Positions 6,807-13,824 of a stretch of DNA of 13,962 nt are shown piece by piece. The position numbers and the translations under genes were made by a program. How positions within the stretch are numbered: position 1 is the stretch's first letter; every line of letters starts with the position of its first letter. This DNA is from Candidatus Aegiribacteria sp. (GTDB taxonomy: Bacteria; Fermentibacterota; Fermentibacteria; Fermentibacterales; Fermentibacteraceae). The notes below the pieces were generated by a model. It was given only the letters and a program-made list of their open reading frames with translations, did not search any database and was not told the DNA's origin. The stretch lies in NCBI GenBank assembly GCA_021107345.1, contig JAIOSX010000283.1, positions 1-13,962 of the forward strand. Reading direction: 5' to 3'.

Positions 6807-7905
6807 TATTCTCTGTCTTCTTATTCCTGTTTCTGTACATATCTATGCTGTTCTGAATATCATTCATCAGTTCCGGTACGGCCCCCTCAACATCAAGGTT
6901 CATGGTCTGTACAAGAATATCACCGGTATCAGGTATGCCGTAAAGCTTAACCGCATCCTTGGCAGTTGTTATGAGAGCCGAAGAGCCGGTTCCCCGCATA
7001 ATGTCCCTTAACCGTTCGATATCCCCCTTTGAATAAACATGGTGATCCGGGAACACCTCAAGTCCTTCCAGCCTTATTCCGGCTTCCTCAAGTGAATTGC
7101 GAAAACTTTCCGGCTTGCCGATACCGCAGAATGCCAGAACTGTTCTCCTTGGAATATCCGGAAGAACTTTCCCGTTTACAAATCTCACTCCGGTATGCTT
7201 CACCCTGCTGAACTGAACAGGAGCTTTCCAGTTGTAATCCGAGACTCTCCTCCTGATCCATTCTGCGGACATACCCGGTGGTATACGATTTATCCAGATG
7301 TGGTCTGCTCTTGAAATAACCGAGGGAAATTCTCTGAGGGTTCCTGAAGGCAGGATTCCTCCCTGTCCGAAGGGGCTTGCAAAATCCAGAACAACCAGCT
7401 CGATATCCCGGTACAGCTGCAGGTGCTGGAACCCATCGTCAACTATTATTATGTCCGGTTTCTCCCCCCGGTAGGCTTTCATGGCCGCTTCTGACTTTAA
7501 TCTGCCGGCATATACGCTGCTTCTGCCAAGAAGACTCTCGGCAAGGAGCAGAACTTCGTCGGTGAAATTATTCCTGACTTCGTCATTGTCCAGTCTGACT
7601 CTGCATGCCCGCGTACGTTCTCCGAAATTACGGGCAACAACCGATACGGTATACCCCATTCCAGCAATACGGTTGGCAAGCCAGATTGTCACGGGTGTCT
7701 TTCCGGTGCCGCCCACTTCAATATTTCCTACGCTGATTACAGGTACCGGAAGGTGAATCTGTCTGGTTTCGGACTCGTACCATCTTCTTCTTATGGAGGC
7801 AAGGAGACCGTAAAGCCACCCTAAGGGCATGAGAAACCATCCTGCCCATGCGTATCCACCCTCACGGGATACTATCTTCCCGAACAGTATGTCAGGTCTT
7901 TTCAT
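6799..7905 (-). CDS. lpxK: Tetraacyldisaccharide 4'-kinase (lipid A)
   Basis: LpxK phosphorylates the 4' position of the lipid A disaccharide at the inner membrane, using ATP, to give lipid IVA. At 368 residues it is normal to slightly long. It has an N-terminal membrane-associated segment (WFLMPLGWLYGLLA, 23-36), the P-loop SVGNIEVGGTGKTP (58-71), the DDGFQH motif (156-161), the FPDHH motif (285-289) and TTAKDAVK (313-320). The conserved SRGYG appears as ARNFG (91-95) and the GDEP region as TDEV (115-118), which keeps the Asp. It directly follows the WaaA C-domain gene with an ATGA overlap and overlaps nadB by 8 bases. Its placement next to lpxB and waaA is typical of lipid A clusters. Confidence 0.95.
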   Translation of the reverse strand: MKRPDILFGKIVSREGGYAWAGWFLMPLGWLYGLLASIRRRWYESETRQIHLPVPVISVGNIEVGGTGKTPVTIWLANRIAGMGYTVSVVARNFGERTRACRVRLDNDEVRNNFTDEVLLLAESLLGRSSVYAGRLKSEAAMKAYRGEKPDIIIVDDGFQHLQLYRDIELVVLDFASPFGQGGILPSGTLREFPSVISRADHIWINRIPPGMSAEWIRRRVSDYNWKAPVQFSRVKHTGVRFVNGKVLPDIPRRTVLAFCGIGKPESFRNSLEEAGIRLEGLEVFPDHHVYSKGDIERLRDIMRGTGSSALITTAKDAVKLYGIPDTGDILVQTMNLDVEGAVPELMNDIQNSIDMYRNRNKKTENNE

Positions 7906-8582
7906 ATGCTTGTTTCCGTTTCAATAATTCCAGTTCGCCTGATCATTTGCACAAAATCATCAAGCACGTTCCCTTTTATACTTTCAAATTCAGTTCTGAT
8001 GTATTTCTTCTTCCGTGGATTGTTACGAAGCATGACAAGTACCTTAGCTATCTCTTCATGTGATGAGGCAATATGTGCTATACCAGATACAGTCATTTTA
8101 TCAACTACCTCTGTAAAACTACCGTGATGCGGACCAACAATGAAAGGTACACCCCGCATGACAGGTTCCAGTACATTGTGCCCTCCTACAGGAACAAGGG
8201 TACCTCCAACGAAGGCGGCATCACCGATACCGTACATTTTCGCCAGCACTCCATGAACATCTACCAGAACGCTGTCGAAATCAAGAGTTTCAGTTAATGA
8301 TAAATTCAGTTCCGACCATTTAACCGGATTGAAGCCCGCACTGACCATAAGATCCCATACCTCATCTAGCCTGTCCAGGTGGCGCGGTACGATGACCGGG
8401 AAGTAACCGGTTGATTCAGCTGCCTTAAGAATGGATGATTCCTCCCCCTTTCTTGTGGAACCTGCGACAAGAACAGGTCTGTCTGTATGAAGGGAAGTGC
8501 GCCATTCCGGGGGAGGATCACCGTGGTCTGTAAACATTTTTGAATCTCCGGAAACCTTTACTATTTTCGCATCAATGTTCAT
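7902..8582 (-). CDS. waaA: Kdo transferase C-terminal GT-B domain (split WaaA, C half)
   Basis: This 226-residue protein matches only the C-terminal, nucleotide-sugar-binding half of WaaA/KdtA, which transfers Kdo from CMP-Kdo to lipid IVA. Visible motifs are VKVSGDSK (8-15, family V-T-G-x-L-K-F), AGSTRKGEE (40-48, family STHxGEE), VPRHLDR (65-71), GDAAFVGGTLVPVGGHNVLEP (120-140, read in two parts) and IVGPHHGSF (148-155). All are intact. The N half is the preceding cistron in another frame, with an ATGA overlap. The start at 8582 has its own AAGGAG site (8592-8597), and an in-frame stop lies three codons upstream (8589-8591). Compared with E. coli WaaA, about five linker residues are missing at the break. 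Its active site should therefore be completed only by pairing with the upstream product. Confidence 0.88.
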   Translation of the reverse strand: MNIDAKIVKVSGDSKMFTDHGDPPPEWRTSLHTDRPVLVAGSTRKGEESSILKAAESTGYFPVIVPRHLDRLDEVWDLMVSAGFNPVKWSELNLSLTETLDFDSVLVDVHGVLAKMYGIGDAAFVGGTLVPVGGHNVLEPVMRGVPFIVGPHHGSFTEVVDKMTVSGIAHIASSHEEIAKVLVMLRNNPRKKKYIRTEFESIKGNVLDDFVQMIRRTGIIETETSI

Positions 8583-9757
8583 CGATTGTCACTCCTTGTC
8601 AGAATACCGGTGAAGCAGGACAGCAGTCTTGCTGGAAGTGAACCCAGGAAACGGTACCCTCTTACGCTCTTCTCGGAAAGTCTTGCGTTGATCATCATGC
8701 ACGGAATGCCCGACTCAAGCACTGAGAGGATAGTGTTAGGCCAGATCTCCGTTTCTGCAAGAATAAACGCCCTGGGTCTGATCCGCCGGATGAATCGCTC
8801 AGCATAACATTGAATATCAAGAGGAATATAGCTCCCTTCCAACCCCATTCTTTCTATGAATGATCGCCCGGATGGGGTAAAACAGGTTACCCATACGGGT
8901 ATACCGTTAAGTTTGAGATAATCAATGTAAGGGATTAGACCATTCAGTTCACCGAGTGATGAGCCGTGAAGCCAGACAGGTCTGCTGCGGGAGCATTTTA
9001 CGTACGCCTTTCGTTCCTTTCTTTCCTGAGCCGGTCTTAACAGAAGGACAAAGGATGCAGCGGGATGCAATACAGATCCCGCTATTCTCAGTATACGGCT
9101 GAAGAACATGGCTCCCGGTGATGCGAAAAGATCGGCACAGGCAGTGACCCTGTTCAGTTCGGTCTCTACCCTTTCCGTCCATTTCTGGGGATCATCTCCC
9201 CTTTTCATGGGGGGAATGGGTCTGCCCTCTACAACAGTGACCCGTGCGAATGGAAAAGGCAGAATGAAACTGTCCCATGATGAGAAACGGACAATCGGCC
9301 ATCCGGAAGATCCCATTGGCAATACCGGTCTTTTGCCAAGCCTTGAAATATGTATAATACCGCTCTTCACTTTTTCTGCGGGACCTCTGGGACCGTCGGG
9401 TGTTATGGCGCAGTCGAATCCGTTCCTGAGAATAACTGACATGGAGCGGACGGCTTTGAATCCACCTTTGGAACTGGAACCTCTTACAGTTTGAAAGCCC
9501 ATGGAATGAAGCACATTGGTTACGTACTGACCGTCAGTGTTCTGGCTTACTAGTACTGTTACACCCTCGTTTCTGTGCGTATGAATAAGTGGCAGCTGCC
9601 TTCCATGCCAGAACACGAAGAATACCGGTACTTCTCTTGCGCTGCCTGCCCTTCCGGTCATTGACCTGATGTAACGTATCCTCCATGAAATACCGATCAG
9701 TCGAATGAATATCTTTCCGAGGGCACGGGAAAGCCTCAGAAGATCAGGAGATCTCAT
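8579..9757 (-). CDS. DUF374/LpxJ-like acyltransferase fused to Kdo transferase N-domain
   Basis: This is a 392-residue, two-domain protein. Residues about 1-210 are a DUF374 lysophospholipid-acyltransferase-like domain: FWHGR (49-53), RGSSSKGG (92-99) and TPDGPRGP (119-126). As I recall, LpxJ, a late lipid A acyltransferase of Helicobacter and Campylobacter, belongs to this family. Residues about 217-392 are the WaaA N-domain: a hydrophobic anchor-like segment (RIAGSVLHPAASFVLLL), LHGSSLGE (263-270) with Glu270 at the catalytic-base position, ETEIWPN (335-341) and NARLSEKS (357-364). It ends TRSDNR, just where the interdomain linker should begin, and the C-domain is the next gene. The start at 9757 is chosen because GGAAG lies nine bases upstream. 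ATG at 9829 would overlap lpxB by 86 bases and add residues not needed by the domain. The overlap with lpxB is 14 bases. Confidence 0.87.
   Translation of the reverse strand: MRSPDLLRLSRALGKIFIRLIGISWRIRYIRSMTGRAGSAREVPVFFVFWHGRQLPLIHTHRNEGVTVLVSQNTDGQYVTNVLHSMGFQTVRGSSSKGGFKAVRSMSVILRNGFDCAITPDGPRGPAEKVKSGIIHISRLGKRPVLPMGSSGWPIVRFSSWDSFILPFPFARVTVVEGRPIPPMKRGDDPQKWTERVETELNRVTACADLFASPGAMFFSRILRIAGSVLHPAASFVLLLRPAQERKERKAYVKCSRSRPVWLHGSSLGELNGLIPYIDYLKLNGIPVWVTCFTPSGRSFIERMGLEGSYIPLDIQCYAERFIRRIRPRAFILAETEIWPNTILSVLESGIPCMMINARLSEKSVRGYRFLGSLPARLLSCFTGILTRSDNR
8592..8597 (-). promoter_or_regulatory. Ribosome binding site AAGGAG for the WaaA C-domain
   Basis: AAGGAG, a near-perfect anti-16S match, lies nine bases upstream of the ATG at 8582 and inside the last codons of the fused N-domain gene. 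Together with the ATGA overlap it indicates that the C-domain is translated as its own protein. This weakens the reading that the gene is simply frameshifted. Confidence 0.7.
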
Positions 9758-10844
9758 TTGAAGCTTCTTCCAGTATGTACTGTGCCGCCCTTCTGGATGA
9801 GCCCTCAGGACCAAGTGCTTTTCTGACAAGCTTCATTCTGTCAAGTGAATCTCTTCGAATCTCAGTATCCTGAATAAGCGGCTTTACTGATCCTGCGATG
9901 TTATCAGGAGTAACATCACTCTGAATCAACTCAGCAGCGATCTCTGAACCAGTCACAATATTGGCCATTCCGATCCTGGACACTCCTCTGATGAGTATTC
10001 TTGCAAGAAGGTATGTTAATTTGGAAGTTCTGTATGTTATCACAAAAGGAATCCCCCACATGGCAGTTTCAAGGGTTGCTGTTCCTGAACAGACAACGGC
10101 TGCAGAAGCTCCTGAAAGCGCTTCTTCAACAGAATCAGCCAATCTGACACCTTTTATTCCCGCTGCTGTTTCGTAAAATTCTGAAGGTACGTCGGGGGAC
10201 ACCGCGATGGAAGCGCCGGAAACTATTCCTGAGTCTCGGAGGAGAGTGAAAGACTTCATCATAGGCTCAAGAAGAAGCGATATTTCCTGCCGGCGGCTTC
10301 CGGGAAGAAAGGCGATTTCTCTGCTTGATTCAGTTTTCAGCGGTTTCGGGATAGAATCCGCAAGCGGATGTCCTGAACATACAGCCCGGACACCATATCT
10401 GGTGTAAAAATCAACTTCAAAATCGAAGAGAGTTATCATCAGATCAACTGACTTTCTTATCTTCCTGACCCTTTTCCTGCCCCAGGCCCACAATTGCGGT
10501 GAGATGTAGTAAATAACGTGATAACCTCTTTTTTTTGCCCATACAGCAAGAGGTATATTGAAACCGGGGTAATCGACCAGAAGCAGAATATCAGGATCAA
10601 CGGAATCAATATGAGATCTCATGTCACAGCGAAGCCGGTGGAATTTACCGAGAGAGGATAATACCTCGGCAAAACCCATCACCGAGTACTCGTAAAGACT
10701 GAACACGACCCTTCCGCCGGCCTTTTCAATACTTTTTCCTCCGAGACCTGAAACTTCCAGACCGGTCATTTTCTGGAGCTCTGTAAGAAGTTCCCCCCCG
10801 CGGATATCACCTGAAGGGTCTCCGGCTGAGATGACTAGTTTCAT
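9744..10844 (-). CDS. lpxB: Lipid-A-disaccharide synthase
   Basis: LpxB joins UDP-2,3-diacylglucosamine and 2,3-diacylglucosamine-1-phosphate to form the lipid A disaccharide at the inner membrane. The 366-residue protein is close to the family norm. It shows SAGDPSGD (6-13, family AGExSGD), GLGG (33-36), VMGFAEVL (55-62), DYPGFN (91-96) with the conserved Asp91, YYISPQLWAWGRKRV (112-126), GHPL (158-161), FLPGSRRQEI (179-188) and SGTATLE (253-259). It overlaps the oxidoreductase upstream by 4 bases (ATGA) and the acyltransferase-WaaA gene downstream by 14. It is the first clear lipid A gene in the run. Confidence 0.96.
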   Translation of the reverse strand: MKLVISAGDPSGDIRGGELLTELQKMTGLEVSGLGGKSIEKAGGRVVFSLYEYSVMGFAEVLSSLGKFHRLRCDMRSHIDSVDPDILLLVDYPGFNIPLAVWAKKRGYHVIYYISPQLWAWGRKRVRKIRKSVDLMITLFDFEVDFYTRYGVRAVCSGHPLADSIPKPLKTESSREIAFLPGSRRQEISLLLEPMMKSFTLLRDSGIVSGASIAVSPDVPSEFYETAAGIKGVRLADSVEEALSGASAAVVCSGTATLETAMWGIPFVITYRTSKLTYLLARILIRGVSRIGMANIVTGSEIAAELIQSDVTPDNIAGSVKPLIQDTEIRRDSLDRMKLVRKALGPEGSSRRAAQYILEEASNEIS

Positions 10845-11779
10845 TCTTCCGATATGTCCTTCAACATTTCAGCCATTGCTTCATCTATCTTGCTGGAGAT
10901 AATCTGTGCAGATCTGAGAGCATTTAGGCCGTCCAGACCGGGTACTGTTGGAGCGCAGCCTGTTTCGCAGGCCATTCTGAAATCGTTAAGCTCAGATGTA
11001 AGAGCATCGCCTTCCGATACTGTAACTGGAACCGGTTCAATTTTCCCGTCCGCCATCCTGAAAGCCTCTACTTTCCTTGCGGCAAAATCAACCGAGACAT
11101 AGTTTCTGGGCTGGAAGAACCGGAGTTTCCTAACCTGTTCCCTGGATATTCTGCTGGCGGTCATATTGACCACGCAACGATTCTGGAACTGTATTCGTGC
11201 GCTTGCGATATCAACATTGTCGCTAAGAACAGGAACACCGGAAGCCTGAACTGAGACTACCGGAGAACGAACAAAGGAAAGCACAAGATCTATATCATGT
11301 ATCATCAGATCGAGCACTACTGAAACGTCGGTTCCCCGTGGGTTGAAGGGAGCCATTCTGTGGCCTTCCACAAAAAGAGGTTCATCGATAAGTTCCGCGG
11401 CAGCCAGTATAGCCGGATTGAAGCGTTCAACATGTCCAACGGCCAGTATGAGGTTCTTGTCCTCTGACAATTCGACCATTTCCTGCCCCTGTGCAGTACT
11501 CACAGCGATTGGTTTTTCCACAAGAACGTGCACACCGGCTTTCAGGGCTTTGAGCACAACATGATAATGGCTTGAAGTAGGACACGCTACAACGGCGGAA
11601 TCACATTCTTCAAGAAGGGAATCCATATGCACACACGGTCGAATATCAAGTTCAGTGGCAAGCCTGTTCATCCGCTCGACATCTGTATCGAATATGGGAA
11701 CTGTTCTGCCGGTTATCTCACCGAGTATCCTTGCATGATGGTAACCAAGGTGTCCTGTTCCAATAACTCCTGTTATCAT
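10841..11779 (-). CDS. Gfo/Idh/MocA family NAD(P)-dependent oxidoreductase, possibly GnnA-like
   Basis: This 312-residue oxidoreductase has a Rossmann domain starting TGVIGTGHLG (3-12), the family-defining VLVEKP (85-90) and an alpha/beta domain with LMIHDIDLV (158-166) at the usual catalytic position. The start at 11779 has a perfect GGAGG (11785-11789) five bases upstream. An ATG at 11815 would run into the aldolase gene and has no such site. Family members oxidise or reduce sugars, often nucleotide-linked ones. The position directly before lpxB suggests a role in lipid A. GnnA, which oxidises UDP-GlcNAc for 2,3-diamino-glucose lipid A, belongs to this family, but its partner aminotransferase GnnB is not in the window. 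The GnnA assignment is inference, while the family assignment is firm. Confidence 0.88.
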   Translation of the reverse strand: MITGVIGTGHLGYHHARILGEITGRTVPIFDTDVERMNRLATELDIRPCVHMDSLLEECDSAVVACPTSSHYHVVLKALKAGVHVLVEKPIAVSTAQGQEMVELSEDKNLILAVGHVERFNPAILAAAELIDEPLFVEGHRMAPFNPRGTDVSVVLDLMIHDIDLVLSFVRSPVVSVQASGVPVLSDNVDIASARIQFQNRCVVNMTASRISREQVRKLRFFQPRNYVSVDFAARKVEAFRMADGKIEPVPVTVSEGDALTSELNDFRMACETGCAPTVPGLDGLNALRSAQIISSKIDEAMAEMLKDISEE

Positions 11780-11780
11780 G

Positions 11781-12818
11781 TTATCCTCCAAATGCCGACA
11801 GGACGTCGGCAGCATATTTAACTGACCGTTCGGAAAGAGAAAGATGAGTAACGAATCGGAGCGTTGACGGCGAAAGAGCCAGACAGCCTATTTCAAGGCT
11901 TTCAAGTGCATCAGCAATAATACCTGCCTTGCCTTCAGGAGTGGACGCTATAACTATGTTGGTATCAGGTTCAGGGTTCTGCATTCGGAGAACTGGTGAA
12001 CCGGTGATGCCCCTGGCAAGCAGCCGGGCATACTGATGTGTTCTTGACAGCACTGGGAGATTATGCTCAAGGGCATACAGACAGGCCGCCGCAAGAATAC
12101 CGATCTGTCTCATTCCACCTCCGTGCTGCTTGCGCAAGCACCGTACCTTATCCTCATCCTCGGCCGAACATGCAAGGATGGACCCGACTGGACATCCAAG
12201 CCCCTTTGAGAAACACATGGATACCATTCTGTAGCCTGAAAGTATCCCTCTGAGTTTTTTACCGGATGAGGATATTACATGCCACACCCTTGCGCCATCA
12301 AGATAAACGGAGACTCCCTTTTCGCCGCAGATGTCAATTATTTCCCTGCTCTCTCTTTCCGGCAGTATAAGCCCTCCCATGACATTCTGCGTATTCTCTA
12401 GGGTGACCAGTGTTCTGGGCGCGTAATGCTGATCTTTGCCCCGTGACAGGGCAATTTCCACTTCTGCCGGCGGAATACAGCCGCTATTCGATTCATCTAT
12501 CCTGTGCATCTGAAGGCCGCCAAGCATAGCGTATTGTGCTCTTTCATATAGATATACGTGACTTCTACTGCCGCATATGACTTCATCACCCGGAGAAGTG
12601 AGAGCTCGTATGGCCACGCCGTTGGACATTGTACCTGTGGGCATGAACACCGCCCTGTCGAATCCGGTCATTTCCGCTACGATATTCTCAAGATGGTTTA
12701 CTGTCGGATCTTCACCGAATACATCATCTCCAACCTCTGCCCTGGCCATCGCGTTCCTCATCGCATGGCAGGGTTTGCTTACCGTATCGCTTCGAAGATC
12801 GACTTTGATGCTGCTCAC
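11781..12818 (-). CDS. Low-specificity threonine aldolase-like PLP enzyme
   Basis: This 345-residue fold-type I PLP enzyme resembles L-threonine/allo-threonine aldolase, which makes glycine and acetaldehyde. Motifs are DLRSDTVSKP (7-16), VGDDVFGEDPTVNHLE (29-44), MPTGTMSN (59-66), SHVYLYE (86-92) with His87, LDGARVW (173-179) and CFSKGLGCPVGS (202-213) with Lys205 as the PLP lysine. The conserved ENTHN reads ENTQN (141-145), so an active-site His of the family is Gln144 here and specificity may differ. The start is GTG at 12818, one base after the ddl stop, with AGGGA upstream. It ends one base before the oxidoreductase start. A role in glycine supply is the default, but its place between ddl and lpxB allows an envelope-related role. 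Confidence 0.88.
   Translation of the reverse strand: MSSIKVDLRSDTVSKPCHAMRNAMARAEVGDDVFGEDPTVNHLENIVAEMTGFDRAVFMPTGTMSNGVAIRALTSPGDEVICGSRSHVYLYERAQYAMLGGLQMHRIDESNSGCIPPAEVEIALSRGKDQHYAPRTLVTLENTQNVMGGLILPERESREIIDICGEKGVSVYLDGARVWHVISSSGKKLRGILSGYRMVSMCFSKGLGCPVGSILACSAEDEDKVRCLRKQHGGGMRQIGILAAACLYALEHNLPVLSRTHQYARLLARGITGSPVLRMQNPEPDTNIVIASTPEGKAGIIADALESLEIGCLALSPSTLRFVTHLSLSERSVKYAADVLSAFGG
11785..11789 (-). promoter_or_regulatory. Ribosome binding site GGAGG fixing the oxidoreductase start
   Basis: GGAGG lies five bases upstream of the ATG at 11779 and overlaps the last codons of the aldolase gene. It decides between the 11779 and 11815 starts and suggests coupled translation. Confidence 0.7.
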
Positions 12819-12819
12819 A

Positions 12820-13824
12820 CTATCCCTGAGATGTCTCTGTGCTGGAATGCTTTCTTGCAGCTTCTCTCAGAATTCTGTTCATGACTTCCGCGGAACTTAG
12901 TCCTGTCGCATTCCAGAGCAAGGGGAACATGCTGATATCTGTAAAACCGGGAATGGTGTTCAATTCGTTGAAATAGTACTTACCGTTATTGTCAAGAAGA
13001 AAATCAGCCCTTGCGAAACCACTTCCGTTTAGAATTGAGAAACACTCCTCAGCACAGGATCTTATCTCCATGGAAAGGGTTTCAGGGATCGGTGCCGGAA
13101 TCAGCAGCTTCGAGTCTTCACAATTGTATTTAGCTGTATAATCGTACCATTGCCGACCTGGAAGTATCTCACCGGCTACGGAAGAGGATACGATTCCGGA
13201 TTCGGACAGAAGGGCTACCTCGATCTCCCTTGCTTTCTCGATGCCGCTTTCTATGAGAATCAGACTGTCGAATTTGAATGCAATATCCGCAGCGTCCTGT
13301 AGCATTTCAGGTGAATCTATCTTTGAGATTCCAACACTTGATCCCATTCTTGCAGGTTTAACAAATAGAGGATATCGAAGTGAAGCCAGGGCTGCGGGTG
13401 TTGGAGGAGATTGAACCGAAAAACTCTTCCAGGGCACAACCGGAATACCCCTGGATGAAACAAGTTCCTTCGTTGTGATCTTGTTCATTGCAACAGCCGA
13501 TGTCATAACATCGGCACCCGCACAGGGCCATCCGGCCATTTTGCAGAGTCCCTGCACTGTACCATCTTCTCCCCATGGACCATGCAGTACGGGAAAAACG
13601 ATATCAAAAGCAATTCTGGAATCTCCTCGAAACAGTTTCCAGACCGGATAACCGGTATGTATTTCAAGAGAATCGTCCTCCAGGGACCACCGGCCATCGC
13701 TGCTGATTTCCACAGGAATTACTTCATGACCAGATTCTTCAAGTATGCTTCGAACAAAAGAGGCAGATACGATCGAAACCTCCCGTTCAGCGGACTTTCC
13801 TCCGGATATTAGAAGAATTTTCAT
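12820..13824 (-). CDS. ddl: D-alanine--D-alanine ligase
   Basis: Ddl is a cytoplasmic ATP-grasp enzyme that makes D-Ala-D-Ala for peptidoglycan precursors. The protein has 334 residues. N-terminal motifs are GGKSAEREVS (8-17) and HGPWGEDGTVQG (81-92). ATP-grasp motifs are MNKITTKE (113-120), FVKPARMGSSVGISK (154-168), REIEVALL (199-206), FARADFLLD (270-278) and FNELNTIPGFT (285-295), with Asp274, Glu287 and Asn289 as metal ligands. The omega loop reads YDYTAKY (227-233). The final Tyr is typical of D-Ala-D-Ala formers rather than D-lactate ligases, which usually have Phe. The ATG at 13824 has a strong AGGAGGAG upstream. It is the first gene of the minus-strand run visible here, with 138 non-coding bases before it, so the operon promoter may lie there. 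Confidence 0.96.
   Translation of the reverse strand: MKILLISGGKSAEREVSIVSASFVRSILEESGHEVIPVEISSDGRWSLEDDSLEIHTGYPVWKLFRGDSRIAFDIVFPVLHGPWGEDGTVQGLCKMAGWPCAGADVMTSAVAMNKITTKELVSSRGIPVVPWKSFSVQSPPTPAALASLRYPLFVKPARMGSSVGISKIDSPEMLQDAADIAFKFDSLILIESGIEKAREIEVALLSESGIVSSSVAGEILPGRQWYDYTAKYNCEDSKLLIPAPIPETLSMEIRSCAEECFSILNGSGFARADFLLDNNGKYYFNELNTIPGFTDISMFPLLWNATGLSSAEVMNRILREAARKHSSTETSQG

Noticed and set aside
8579..8600. Simple one-base frameshift as the cause of the waaA split
   Set aside because: Not fully excluded, but disfavoured. About five linker residues are missing relative to E. coli WaaA, and a near-perfect ribosome site plus ATGA overlap serve the second half.
9758..9829. Upstream ATG (9829) for the acyltransferase-WaaA gene
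   Set aside because: It would overlap lpxB by 86 bases. The ATG at 9757 has a good GGAAG site and leaves the whole acyltransferase domain intact.
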